From RFSX01 sp964591455 (GTDB lineage: Bacteria; Bacteroidota; Bacteroidia; Chitinophagales; Saprospiraceae), in contig CAZQDZ010000002.1 in assembly GCA_964591455.1 (NCBI GenBank), positions 124,001 to 188,000 on the forward strand: DNA of 64,000 nucleotides, written 5' to 3'. Numbering within the stretch: position 1 is the first letter of the stretch; each line of letters opens with the position of its first letter. The notes beneath the pieces were generated by a model. The model saw only the letters and a list, made by a program, of their open reading frames with translations. It did no database searches and was not told where the DNA came from. Positions 27,434 through 36,620 of this stretch are shown one piece after another. A program made the position numbers and the translations under genes.

Positions 27434-29827
27434 ATGAAAATTCTACTAAATCTACTAGGTATACTCTTACTCCTCCCATCTTTATATGCTCAAAACAGTG
27501 TTTCGGGCCGCATTACGGATGACAAAGGAGAAGGCATCTTCTTTGCCACAGTAGCGTTGTATTCCGCCAGCGACAGCACAATTGTGCTAGCAGAATCTTC
27601 AGATAATGAAGGGTATTACCTTATAAAGGACCTCAAAGATGGCGAGTATTATATGGTAGCATCTATGCTGGGTTATGCTGATAATACGATTAATACAATC
27701 TCGATTCCTGGTGCAAACGCCTCTTTAGATATGACCTTGTCTTCAGATGCGGCACTACTGAGCACTATAGAAATCGTGGATAAAGCCCCTCTGATGGAGC
27801 AAAAGGCAGATAAATTAATCGTCAATGTAGATGGAAACATAACCAATACAGGCGGCAGTCTGCTGGATGTAATGAAAAAGGTCCCTGGAATGATAGTTAT
27901 TAGAGATAGACTCAATTTAGCTGGATCTGGCTCGCCAACAATCTTACTTAATGGTAAGAGCACGCAGTATATGGATATCCAATCTCTCTTAAGAGATATG
28001 CCTGGGGATAATATAAAGAAAGTAGAAATTATACATCAGCCAGGTGCGGAATATGAAGCATCAGGTAAGGGCCCAATTATCAATATCATCTTGAAAAAGA
28101 ATAGTCTGTTTGGGACCAATGGTTCCGTGAGTGTAGGTGTAGGAAAAGGCAATCGACTTTGGGATTATAATACGGGCTTACAATTGAGTCACTACGCTGG
28201 TAAGCTCAATATTTCAGGGGGGATAGGATACGCCAGAAATGCCTGGGCGGAAGAACTACAAATCACCAGAAACCTTACGAACATTACGGAAGAGGTAAAT
28301 GGCAATTACTCGCAAAACAATCTAGAGTTAGCCACTCCTGATACCTATAGAGCCAATGTCCGATTGGATTATGATATAACAGACAGACATCGTATCGGAT
28401 GGTCTTCTAAGGTCTATGTCAACAATAACCAATATGAAGCAAACAATGATACCGAGGTAGATCTATTTCAGTCCTCTGCTCAAGATTATACATTGAATTC
28501 TATCAATGATATCGATAGGTCATGGCAATACTATTCTTTAAACCCCTATTACATATTTGAAATAGATACTTCTGGACAAAAGCTAGAACTGGATTTTAGC
28601 AATGCCAGATATCAGACACAGAGTTATAATACGCTGACAACAAGCAATAATTTGGACTCTCTTTCTTTTGGACAACGATATGACCAACCGGGAGATACAA
28701 GAATTACGGCGATCACCTTAGACTATAGCAAACCACTGAGCAAAGTCTTTGACTTCAAAACAGGATTGAAATATAGTGAGGCGAATTTGGACAATAATTT
28801 ACAAGCAGAACAGCGCAGTAGTTCCATTTGGTTTTCTAATCCACAGCAAAGTAATCACTACCTCTTTGACGAACGCATCATGGCTGCCTATGGCAAGCTA
28901 TCTTGGGTCAGTGGCAAGTGGTCAGGGACTGCAGGTCTGCGATATGAGGACAGCCATTCAGTAGGTAATTCTTTGACATTAGATTCTATACAAGTCAGAG
29001 ATATAAAAAAGTTGTTTCCTAGTTTTTCTTTATCTAGAGAATTAGTAGGACCGCTAAAGTCTACCCTTTCATACAGTCGTCGTATAGATAGACCAAGATA
29101 TTCTTCACTTAACCCCTTTGTGTACTATATTGATCCTTTTACCTCAGAAAGAGGCAATCCTAATTTAAGACCTCAACTGACTCACAGTGCTAAGTTCACG
29201 TTGACCTACGAGGGCCAACCCTTCTTTAATGTAGAATACAAACATTCTACTGACGCCATCGTAGAAGTGACAGAACAAGAAACTAATAACGAAGAAGCCT
29301 TTAAAACGAATGTCAACTTTGAACTTCAAAAACAATTCAGTACAAGCCTGTTTTTTCCATTGGATTTTATTCCAGGCATAACAGGCTACTCTGGTGTTAT
29401 TATGAGCAGAAATAGTTATGATTCTAATTATATAGGTGATCTGTTTCTTCAGTCAAGATGGAATACGACGGCATTCTTACAAGCACAATTTGAATTGCCT
29501 GGTGATATACAAGGCGAATTGGGCGGATGGTTTACAAGTGGATCACAGGAAGGTATTTTCCAATCGGAGTACCTATATGGTAGCAGCTTTGGATTATCTA
29601 AGAAGTTCTTGGATAGAAAACTAAAAGCGAGCATAGGGGTAGAGGACTTTCTTTATCGATTCTGGCATGCAAGTGTGGACTACCAGCAAGACTTAGAACT
29701 GGTATTTGGATGGCAGGTACCTACTATCAGCGCAAAGGTGTCATACAAATTTGGTAATCAACACCTCAAGTCTAAAAAGAAAACCCAAGGCAGTGCTTCA
29801 GAAGAGTTGCGTCGGGCACAACAATAA
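27434..29827 (+). CDS. TonB-type outer-membrane receptor (OMP_b-brl_3)
   Basis: 797 residues. A signal peptide (MKILLNLLGILLLLPSLYAQ) precedes a carboxypeptidase-regulatory-like domain (NSVSGRITDDKGEGIFFATV) at about 21-105. A plug-like region with LLDVMKKVPGMIVIRDR and LNGKSTQYMDIQSLLRDMPG follows, then a 500-residue barrel of the outer-membrane beta-barrel family 3. There is no SusD neighbour and no FecR/sigma pair, so it is not a SusC of a polysaccharide locus. The substrate is unknown. The C-terminus is basic (KSKKKTQGSASEELRRAQQ) rather than ending on the last strand. Confidence 0.85.
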   Translation: MKILLNLLGILLLLPSLYAQNSVSGRITDDKGEGIFFATVALYSASDSTIVLAESSDNEGYYLIKDLKDGEYYMVASMLGYADNTINTISIPGANASLDMTLSSDAALLSTIEIVDKAPLMEQKADKLIVNVDGNITNTGGSLLDVMKKVPGMIVIRDRLNLAGSGSPTILLNGKSTQYMDIQSLLRDMPGDNIKKVEIIHQPGAEYEASGKGPIINIILKKNSLFGTNGSVSVGVGKGNRLWDYNTGLQLSHYAGKLNISGGIGYARNAWAEELQITRNLTNITEEVNGNYSQNNLELATPDTYRANVRLDYDITDRHRIGWSSKVYVNNNQYEANNDTEVDLFQSSAQDYTLNSINDIDRSWQYYSLNPYYIFEIDTSGQKLELDFSNARYQTQSYNTLTTSNNLDSLSFGQRYDQPGDTRITAITLDYSKPLSKVFDFKTGLKYSEANLDNNLQAEQRSSSIWFSNPQQSNHYLFDERIMAAYGKLSWVSGKWSGTAGLRYEDSHSVGNSLTLDSIQVRDIKKLFPSFSLSRELVGPLKSTLSYSRRIDRPRYSSLNPFVYYIDPFTSERGNPNLRPQLTHSAKFTLTYEGQPFFNVEYKHSTDAIVEVTEQETNNEEAFKTNVNFELQKQFSTSLFFPLDFIPGITGYSGVIMSRNSYDSNYIGDLFLQSRWNTTAFLQAQFELPGDIQGELGGWFTSGSQEGIFQSEYLYGSSFGLSKKFLDRKLKASIGVEDFLYRFWHASVDYQQDLELVFGWQVPTISAKVSYKFGNQHLKSKKKTQGSASEELRRAQQ

Positions 29828-29841
29828 GATAAGAATAAAAG

Positions 29842-29869
29842 AGGCTGCCATATTAAATTATGGCAGCCT
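29842..29869. terminator. Shared bidirectional terminator
   Basis: Perfect 11-bp arms AGGCTGCCATA and TATGGCAGCCT with a 6-base loop, between convergent genes ending at 29827 and 29876. The T-run is better on the minus-strand side. Confidence 0.85.
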
Positions 29870-29875
29870 TTGATA

Positions 29876-30676
29876 TTAATTACCTTTTTTCATCATTTTC
29901 TCTTTCTTCATGCCGTGGCTTTTATCCATCATCTTACCTGATACAGTGAGGTTATACTCAGCAGTAGGATTAAGTGGGCAGAAGTACACATATTCGCCTG
30001 GCTCAAGTGAGACTACTTGAGACATAGAAGTAGAGCCAGTTTTTACAGGGCTAGTGACATAAGCTTCTTTGATATGATTAGCAGGATCTGTTTTGCCTTT
30101 TGGGGCTAACACAAAGCCAACATCATGACCGACGCCTTGATTAGCGATAACAAACTGATAGTCACCAGGCTCAAGGGTTAATGACTTGGTTGTAAACTCT
30201 CCTTTAGTCTGAGTTAATTCAACCTTGCTTACTTTACCGTCTTTCATCATTTTTTCCTTCATCATTTTGTCCCCTTTCATACTGTGACCCTTATCCATCA
30301 TCTTACCTGATACAGTGAGGTTATATTCAGCAGTAGGGTTTAATGGGCAGAAGTACACATAGTCGCCAGGCTCAAGTGAGACTACTTGAGACATAGAAGT
30401 AGACCCGTCTTTAACTGGGCTAGTGACATAAGCTTCTTTGATATGGTTAGCAGGATCAGTTTTGCCTTTAGGCGCTAATACAAATCCGACATCATGACCG
30501 ACACCTTGATTAGCGATGACAAACTGATATTCACCTGGCTCAAGCGTTAGTGACTTGGTGGTAAATTCTCCCTTGGTCTGAGCTAAATTAACCTTACTGA
30601 CTTGTGCTTGTGCATTAGTTACCGCAGCGACTAACACTATAGCAGCTACTAGTTTAATTTTGTTGATTATTGACAT
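29876..30676 (-). CDS. Tandem cupredoxin-like periplasmic protein with Met-rich linkers
   Basis: 266 residues with a signal peptide (IKLVAAIVLVAAVTNAQAQ). Two almost identical 105-residue cupredoxin-like domains lie at residues 26-131 and 149-254, each with GVGHDVGF and YFCPLNP carrying the expected first His and the Cys ligand. The second His that normally follows the Cys is replaced (CPLNPTAEYNL), so a standard type I copper site is incomplete. The linker and tail are rich in Met, Lys and His (KMMKEKMMKDGK, MKKEKMMKKGN) and could bind copper. The frame extends to 30796 without features. It is convergent with the TonB-type receptor and divergent from the LytS kinase. Confidence 0.7.
   Translation of the reverse strand: MSIINKIKLVAAIVLVAAVTNAQAQVSKVNLAQTKGEFTTKSLTLEPGEYQFVIANQGVGHDVGFVLAPKGKTDPANHIKEAYVTSPVKDGSTSMSQVVSLEPGDYVYFCPLNPTAEYNLTVSGKMMDKGHSMKGDKMMKEKMMKDGKVSKVELTQTKGEFTTKSLTLEPGDYQFVIANQGVGHDVGFVLAPKGKTDPANHIKEAYVTSPVKTGSTSMSQVVSLEPGEYVYFCPLNPTAEYNLTVSGKMMDKSHGMKKEKMMKKGN
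29915..30601 (-). repeat. Internal tandem duplication (two domain copies)
   Basis: Copy 1 spans about 30284-30601 and copy 2 about 29915-30232, offset by 123 codons. The two copies are nearly identical in protein and clearly alike in DNA, with mostly synonymous differences, pointing to a fairly recent duplication or ongoing gene conversion. Confidence 0.85.
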
Positions 30677-30923
30677 TTCTTTATTAATTATTTTAGACAA
30701 TTTATTTCGAACACAAAATTGTACCAATAAAAGAGTTACTCTCTCACCAATTTTTCCTTTTGAGTCATCAATATTTCCCATTTGGTCAAAAGACAAATGC
30801 GGACAAAAAACAATGAAAAATTCGTGAACATTTTTGAATACTTAGAATCCGCTCAACAAGCATGTGACTGATAAGCACCTCTAGTCTATCATAAATTATA
30901 ACTTAGTTCTATCTTCATCTTCT

Positions 30924-31940
30924 ATGAACATATCTAAATCAGATCTGCTTGTCATTGCCTTGTATTTTGTTATAGCCATACCAGTTACAGTTGCTGATGC
31001 TTGGAATGAAGATCATTCATGGACAAACCTTGCCGGATCTACTATAGTTTATGTGATTTTTACACTGCTTGCCACCTACCTTATCGCCTATGTTTTGTTA
31101 CCAAAGTACTTGCCGCAAAGGCAATACATATTACTTTTTCCTCTTATCGTATTGGTACTTGTGGTATTGGGGTCAGTAGAAGTAATATTATATAGGATAG
31201 TGGAGCTGGACTCCCTTTCCCAAGTATCCCCTTCCAAAGTATTATCAAACTTAGTCAAGCCAGGCTTATGGGTATGGGGGTTAATTTCTTCAACAGAGAA
31301 TGCTGGACTTTTGATTGCCATAATAATGGGCAAACGATTTTTCGATGCGCAGCTGACCTTACAAGAAAGAGAGAAGGAGAAAAAGGAAAACGAGCTCCGA
31401 TTATTAAAGTCCCAGATAGATCCACACTTTTTGTTCAACAACCTGAACACATTGGATGCTCTAATAGATACAGATTCACAGAGAGCAAAAACCTATGTCA
31501 ATAAGTTATCCCAGCTGTACAGATTTCTTATCAGAACCAAAGATGATGAAGTGGTCCTATTGGAAGAGGAACTCACATTTGCGGAAAATTATATCTATCT
31601 CTTAGAACAACGGTTTGGCAATGCGTATCAATTTGACATACAAAATCAGGTAGATATAGATAATGCTTTTGTTCCTCCTGGGGCACTACAAACGTTATTA
31701 GAAAATGTCGTCAAACATAACATCACAAATAATACGGATCCCATCAGAACCGACATCAACATTTCCAATGAGACAATTACGGTAACCAATACTCTTAGAA
31801 GAAAAAGCACCAATGCCGATTCTTATGGAATTGGTCTCAGTAATCTAAAAGCCAGATATAAGTTATTAAGCAACCTTCCAATTAAAATCTCGGATGATAC
31901 ACACTTCCAAGTTGTGCTTCCAATTATCAAAAGCATTTAA
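30924..31940 (+). CDS. LytS-type sensor histidine kinase
   Basis: 338 residues. Four hydrophobic helices lie at about 8-24, 42-60, 68-90 and 115-136, followed by a coiled linker and the PF06580-type motif QIDPHFLFNNLNTL with the phospho-acceptor His168. An HATPase region follows, with LLENVVKHN (N box) near 247 and YGIGLSNLKARY (G box) near 297. It is the inner-membrane sensor of the pair completed by the LytTR regulator two bases downstream. The signal is unknown. Confidence 0.93.
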   Translation: MNISKSDLLVIALYFVIAIPVTVADAWNEDHSWTNLAGSTIVYVIFTLLATYLIAYVLLPKYLPQRQYILLFPLIVLVLVVLGSVEVILYRIVELDSLSQVSPSKVLSNLVKPGLWVWGLISSTENAGLLIAIIMGKRFFDAQLTLQEREKEKKENELRLLKSQIDPHFLFNNLNTLDALIDTDSQRAKTYVNKLSQLYRFLIRTKDDEVVLLEEELTFAENYIYLLEQRFGNAYQFDIQNQVDIDNAFVPPGALQTLLENVVKHNITNNTDPIRTDINISNETITVTNTLRRKSTNADSYGIGLSNLKARYKLLSNLPIKISDDTHFQVVLPIIKSI

Positions 31941-31942
31941 TA

Positions 31943-32698
31943 ATGAAAGTCATTATTCTAGAGGATGAAATTCCAGCATATGAGAAATTATGGCGATTGG
32001 TCCAGCAGTATATTCCTGATGTAGAACTCGTGGGATGGGGGCGGTCAGTGACCGAAGGAATGCAATTAATCACCAAGGATGTCGACCTGATATTCTCAGA
32101 CATCGAATTGCTAGATGGGCCTTCGTTTAATATATTTGCGAACAGTAGTATTTCGACGCCTATTATTTTTTGTACAGCTTTCGACAACTTCCTATTCAAA
32201 GCTTTTAAGACTAACGGCATCGCTTACCTATTAAAACCCTATACAGAAGAACACTTTACGGAAGCGCTGAAAAAATATCGTTCCCTTTTCGGGAAAACCC
32301 AAACCATAGACAAGAATTTACTGCAAGAGTTGCGGGCTATAGTAGAAGTCGAACAAAAGGATTATAAGACTAGATTTTCTATAAAGAAAAAGGCAGGTAT
32401 CAAGATTCTGAACACGGATAGTATTACTTCTTTTGAAGCCAATGGGGATTTTTGTGTCGCTTATGATGAAGCTGGCGACAAGCATGTAGTGAATTACACG
32501 GTAAGTAAAATAGAAGAAAGTATGAACCCCAAAAAATTCTTCAGAATTAACCGAAGTGAAATCATTAATATCGATTATGTCCAAAAGATAGAACCTCACT
32601 TCAAGAATAGGATGGCCATTTCACTCACCAAGAGAAAAGACATTATCTACACCAGCACAGCCAAAACACCATCTTTTCGTAAGTGGTTGGATGAATAG
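31943..32698 (+). CDS. LytTR-family response regulator
   Basis: 251 residues. It has an N-terminal receiver domain with phospho-acceptor Asp53 (IFSDIELLDGP), acidic residues Glu7 and Asp8, and conserved Lys98 (YLLKPY). A C-terminal LytTR DNA-binding domain starts around residue 145, containing SFEANGDFCVAYDE and FFRINRSEIINIDYVQKIEP. It starts two bases after the kinase stop, so both come from one transcript. Members bind direct repeats upstream of target genes; no such sites were identified here. Confidence 0.95.
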   Translation: MKVIILEDEIPAYEKLWRLVQQYIPDVELVGWGRSVTEGMQLITKDVDLIFSDIELLDGPSFNIFANSSISTPIIFCTAFDNFLFKAFKTNGIAYLLKPYTEEHFTEALKKYRSLFGKTQTIDKNLLQELRAIVEVEQKDYKTRFSIKKKAGIKILNTDSITSFEANGDFCVAYDEAGDKHVVNYTVSKIEESMNPKKFFRINRSEIINIDYVQKIEPHFKNRMAISLTKRKDIIYTSTAKTPSFRKWLDE

Positions 32699-32723
32699 GG
32701 TACTTATATAAAGCGACAGTAAG

Positions 32724-33905
32724 TTACGCTATCTTATCCAAGCCATTTTTCAAGTCGGCTATCAAATCTTCTGGGTCTTCCAGGCCAACGGATATACGAA
32801 CGAGACCCATGACAATGCCCATCGCCTTGAACTTTTCTGGTGGCAATTCTTTGAGATAACTTATGGCGGGTGCATAGACCAAACTATCATGCCCACCCCA
32901 ACTTACGCCTAGGCTGAATAGCTGTAACCCATTAACAAAGGTTTTGATGCTGAGCAAGACATCAGTATTCAACTCAAAACTCAACAAGCCACTGTATCCA
33001 GTCATTTGTGCTTTACCTAAGTCATACTGCTCGAAGCTTTTCAGTCCTGGATAGTATACTTTGCTGACCATAGAATGATTTTCTAGAAATGTGGCCACAG
33101 CCATAGTATGCGCTTGTATTGCTTTCATTCTAATGGACAAGGTGCGGAGACTTCTAAGAACCAACCACCCCTCAAAAGGCGCCATCTTTGCCCCAAGTAG
33201 TTCATGTTCTTTATTTAATATGGCATCTGTTGTCTGACGATCACTGACCACCACCCCGGCTACTATATCACTATGGCCCGCCAGATATTTGGATACAGAA
33301 TGCACCTCTATATCGATACCCATCGTCAATGGTTTTTGGAATATCGGCGAAGCCCAAGTGTTATCTATTACTGTCTTGATGTTATGTTGTTTTGCCAGCT
33401 TTGATATGGCTCTGATGTCCTGCAAGGTCAAGGTCAACGAGGCCGGACTTTCCAGATAGATTAGGGTCGTATTATCTTGTATGGCCTCCTCGAATGCAGA
33501 TACATTACGACCATCCACAAACGTCACTTCCACATTAAATTTAGGGACAAGGTAGGTGCTGATGAAGGTAGTCGCTGGTCCATATATATCCTTCAGCGTT
33601 ATCATATGGTCTCCAGCGTTGACACAGTGAAGGATAGCACTGGTGATGGCGGCCATCCCAGAAGCACAGAGTTTTGCTTTTTCTCCCCGGCACAAGGCGG
33701 CGATTTTCTTTTCAGCTACCTCTACCGTCGGATTCATTAGACGAGAATATATATGCGCTGAGTTCTTATGGTCAAAAGCTTTGTCTATCTCATCCCATCC
33801 ATCAAAAGTAAATAAGGAATTTTGATATATAGGAGGAACCACTGACCCGTACTGATCTTGGTATTCGTCATAGTTGAGGATGGTGTCATCTTTAAGATTG
33901 GCCAT
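32724..33905 (-). CDS. Cys/Met-metabolism PLP-dependent enzyme
   Basis: 393 residues, fold type I PLP enzyme of the cystathionine gamma-synthase/beta-lyase family. The Schiff-base Lys206 lies in VHSVSKYLAGHSD, Asp181 in VIDNTWASP, and the N-terminal tyrosine/arginine pair in HIYSRLMNPT. The family covers gamma-synthases, lyases and gamma-lyases, and the exact reaction cannot be set from these motifs. The position is isolated, between a LytTR regulator and a mannosyltransferase, so there is no pathway context. Confidence 0.88.
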   Translation of the reverse strand: MANLKDDTILNYDEYQDQYGSVVPPIYQNSLFTFDGWDEIDKAFDHKNSAHIYSRLMNPTVEVAEKKIAALCRGEKAKLCASGMAAITSAILHCVNAGDHMITLKDIYGPATTFISTYLVPKFNVEVTFVDGRNVSAFEEAIQDNTTLIYLESPASLTLTLQDIRAISKLAKQHNIKTVIDNTWASPIFQKPLTMGIDIEVHSVSKYLAGHSDIVAGVVVSDRQTTDAILNKEHELLGAKMAPFEGWLVLRSLRTLSIRMKAIQAHTMAVATFLENHSMVSKVYYPGLKSFEQYDLGKAQMTGYSGLLSFELNTDVLLSIKTFVNGLQLFSLGVSWGGHDSLVYAPAISYLKELPPEKFKAMGIVMGLVRISVGLEDPEDLIADLKNGLDKIA

Positions 33906-34029
33906 TGTAGTTATTTGTAATCAACTTACGAATAAAAATGAGCTATATAAATATCAAGTATGATTAATTCTAGAAATCAGTGAATTCTTTCTTTTGATTC
34001 ATAACCTTTGGGGCCAAGTAAGATACTAT

Positions 34030-35133
34030 TTGGATAAAAAGAAGATCATATTAGTAGAACCGTTTTTTACGGGCTCCCACAAAAAGTGGGCGGAACAACT
34101 TGCCTACCATAGCAAGCATCATATAGATATTTTGTCATTACCAGGGCGGCATTGGAAGTGGCGTATGCATGGGGCGGCCATTACTTTAGCAGAAAGTGTC
34201 TCAGCGCTAAAGGACAAACCTGATTTGTTTTTAGTCACTGACATGATACAGCTTTCAGTTTTCAAAGCACTTATCAGCGCCCGCTTCCCTAAGGTTCCAA
34301 TAGTAATATATTTTCATGAGAATCAGATCACTTATCCTTGGTCCCAGACTGACCCTGACCTCAGCCTCCGCAGAGATAACCATTATGGGTTTATTAATTA
34401 CACTTCTGCGCTTATAGCAGATTTAGTCTTATTTAATTCTCACTTTCACATGCAGTCTTTTCTGGATAGTCTCCCAAAATTTTTACACCAATTTCCAGAC
34501 CATAAGAATTTAACGACAATAGAAACCATTAAGAATAAATCAAAGGTACTCTATGTTGGTATAAATAAACCCAATCTAATTGTACCTAGAAAAGAGAAGG
34601 AACCTAAAACAATTCTTTGGAATCATCGATGGGAATATGATAAGAATCCAGAGCTCTTTTTCAAGCTACTCCAACAAATTAAAGCAGAGAAAATTAAATT
34701 TTGTCTTATAGTCGTAGGAGAATCTACCCAAAAGCATCCGGCCATTTTTAATAAGGTCAAAGAGATGTTTAGAGAAGAGTTAATACATTTTGGATATGTC
34801 GATGACTTAGAAAAGTATTTTCAATTGTTACAAGTATCAGACCTCTTGCCAGTGACAGCGATACAAGATTTTTTCGGGATTAGTACAATAGAGGCAATAG
34901 CTTATGGTGTCCATCCTCTTTTACCCAACAGGTTGGTTTATCCAGAGCATATTCCAGAAGAGCAAAAAGGGGTTTGCTTGTATGACACAGATGAAGACCT
35001 ATATCAGAAGATGAAGTCCTTTCTTACAAGCAGTAAGCCCTCAATAGATTTCTCTTGGGTTGAGCGATATTATTGGGATAATTTAATTGAAGAGTATGAT
35101 AAAGTGTTTAACAGACCAATTCGCGTATGCTAA
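34030..35133 (+). CDS. tRNA-queuosine alpha-mannosyltransferase homologue (DUF3524, GTDC1/QTMAN-like)
   Basis: About 367 residues. The N-terminal DUF3524 signature is clear: KIILVEPFFTGSHKKWAEQL, then LPGRHWKWRMHGAAIT and IYFHENQITYPWSQTDP, followed by a GT4-like C-terminal half with ILWNHRWEYDKNPELFF and FFGISTIEAIAYG. Eukaryotic relatives attach mannose to queuosine in tRNA-Asp; bacterial relatives are assumed to do similar chemistry. No ATG exists near the family start: TTG at 34030 fits best, TTG at 33994 is the alternative. Its stop overlaps that of the next, convergent gene by 4 bases. Confidence 0.85.
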   Translation: MDKKKIILVEPFFTGSHKKWAEQLAYHSKHHIDILSLPGRHWKWRMHGAAITLAESVSALKDKPDLFLVTDMIQLSVFKALISARFPKVPIVIYFHENQITYPWSQTDPDLSLRRDNHYGFINYTSALIADLVLFNSHFHMQSFLDSLPKFLHQFPDHKNLTTIETIKNKSKVLYVGINKPNLIVPRKEKEPKTILWNHRWEYDKNPELFFKLLQQIKAEKIKFCLIVVGESTQKHPAIFNKVKEMFREELIHFGYVDDLEKYFQLLQVSDLLPVTAIQDFFGISTIEAIAYGVHPLLPNRLVYPEHIPEEQKGVCLYDTDEDLYQKMKSFLTSSKPSIDFSWVERYYWDNLIEEYDKVFNRPIRVC

Positions 35134-35726
35134 TGGCAAAAGCTCTTATCCAGAAATGCAATCTCTTTTTCCGTTAGCGTTCCACTATTAATTAGCTCCT
35201 TATAATTTTTCATAGCAAACTCACAACCATATGACTGGGAAACACACATAGCTATCAGGGATTGGTTATACGCAATTAAAGCTTGTTTGTCCTTAGGGAA
35301 TAAATCTAATGCATCTGAAAAGTAAGAATGCGCAACAACGAACTTCTTTTTTCTGTAGACTTTGTATCCACTATAAATATATTGTTCAAATAATTTTCTA
35401 TTGTGATACTGAGTTTGATACGATAATATGTGTTTGTATTCTTTTCTAGAAGAATTCACGATACTGTCCATTTTTTTAATCCCATAGAAATAGAGAACAC
35501 CAAATAAAGATAGAGTAAACCCTAGTGTGATTGCTGTCTTTAAGTTTCTAATTCTTGAGAAATGAGCTTCAGATTTATCTGGCTTTACAGGTTTGGGTTG
35601 TATCGTAACCTGAGACAACCTAGAGGAACTGTGATTGTAAACGGAGTCGAAGTAGGTGTTTTTACTGGAGGTTCTTATCCTTTCGTTTTCTCTGTAGACC
35701 GAACGATTGCTTGACATAAATCCCAT
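35130..35726 (-). CDS. Hypothetical protein with one membrane helix and TPR-like tail
   Basis: 198 residues. A polar, serine-rich 60-residue N-terminus is followed by one hydrophobic helix at about 67-83 (ITLGFTLSLFGVLYFYG) and a helical C-terminal domain (YRKKKFVVAHSYFSDALDLF, KQALIAYNQSLIAMCVSQSY) resembling TPR repeats. It is probably a single-pass inner-membrane protein with a periplasmic helical part. No family is recognised. Confidence 0.55.
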   Translation of the reverse strand: MGFMSSNRSVYRENERIRTSSKNTYFDSVYNHSSSRLSQVTIQPKPVKPDKSEAHFSRIRNLKTAITLGFTLSLFGVLYFYGIKKMDSIVNSSRKEYKHILSYQTQYHNRKLFEQYIYSGYKVYRKKKFVVAHSYFSDALDLFPKDKQALIAYNQSLIAMCVSQSYGCEFAMKNYKELINSGTLTEKEIAFLDKSFCH

Positions 35727-35896
35727 AGTAGACAGATTTAAAATGCAAACATTAGGAATGGCGTAACAGGTTTCACATGGTATACGATATCGACCAACAT
35801 TGAGAAAAACGCGATTAATCTTATATTCTAATCAAGCATGAAGAGAAATAATATATGGAATAACAATTGTATCTTCGGCAAGCACGGACTGAAATT

Positions 35897-36481
35897 ATGC
35901 AGCAACTCACAGGCCTATATATCAAAAAACTCTTTGACCCTTACTTCGAAGCACCTATATCTGTGTGGGAGGACTTTTCCAAGAAGATGATTCATCGTTC
36001 TTTTAAGAAGAATGAGATCATAAAGGATGTGGATGAGACTGAGAAGTATATCGACATTATTATAGAGGGTTCTATCGGGGTGTTTTTATGGACGGATAAC
36101 CATGCCCGATGTGTAGATTTGTTCTATGAAGAAGATTTTAGTTGTGACTATATGTCTTATCTAGAGAACAAACCGAGCGAACTATTTACACAGGCCCTTG
36201 AGAAGACAGAAGTGTTCTCTATATCCAGGCAGAACATAGAGGCACTCTATGATGATAATGTGATTGGTCTTAAAATCATGCATGCTGCATCAGGCTCTCT
36301 CTTTGTACACAAGCAGCAACAACAAATAGCCCTACTCACTCAAACTGCAGAAGAAAGGTATAAATCAATAATGGAGGAAACACCTGAAATTCTACAAAGG
36401 ACAGCCTCTAAGCATATCGCTTCATATCTAGGGGTGACACCAGAGAGTCTAAGTAGGATTAGGAATAAGTATTTAATCTAG
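35897..36481 (+). CDS. Crp/Fnr-family transcription regulator
   Basis: 194 residues from ATG 35897; TTG at 35867 is also open. The N-terminal part is a cyclic-nucleotide-binding-like domain (FKKNEIIKDVDETEKYIDII, then IEGSIGVFLW). The C-terminal end has a helix-turn-helix (ASKHIASYLGVTPESLSRIR). The typical cAMP-binding arginine motif is not evident, so the ligand is unknown, as for most Bacteroidota Crp/Fnr-like proteins. It has no operon partner. Confidence 0.85.
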   Translation: MQQLTGLYIKKLFDPYFEAPISVWEDFSKKMIHRSFKKNEIIKDVDETEKYIDIIIEGSIGVFLWTDNHARCVDLFYEEDFSCDYMSYLENKPSELFTQALEKTEVFSISRQNIEALYDDNVIGLKIMHAASGSLFVHKQQQQIALLTQTAEERYKSIMEETPEILQRTASKHIASYLGVTPESLSRIRNKYLI

Positions 36482-36620
36482 ATTGTGGTTTAGAATAAAC
36501 TTAGTCTCATATTTTCTATATTAAATAAGAATCATAACGCATCTATACGATTATTATCACAAGAATAACAAGTACCTAAAGTCTCATGACACTATGTAGG
36601 AGTGGTTACAGAAAAGGTGA

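Noticed and set aside
27434..29827. The TonB-type receptor as a SusC of a polysaccharide-utilisation locus
   Set aside because: No SusD-like gene, glycoside hydrolase or sigma/anti-sigma pair adjoins it.
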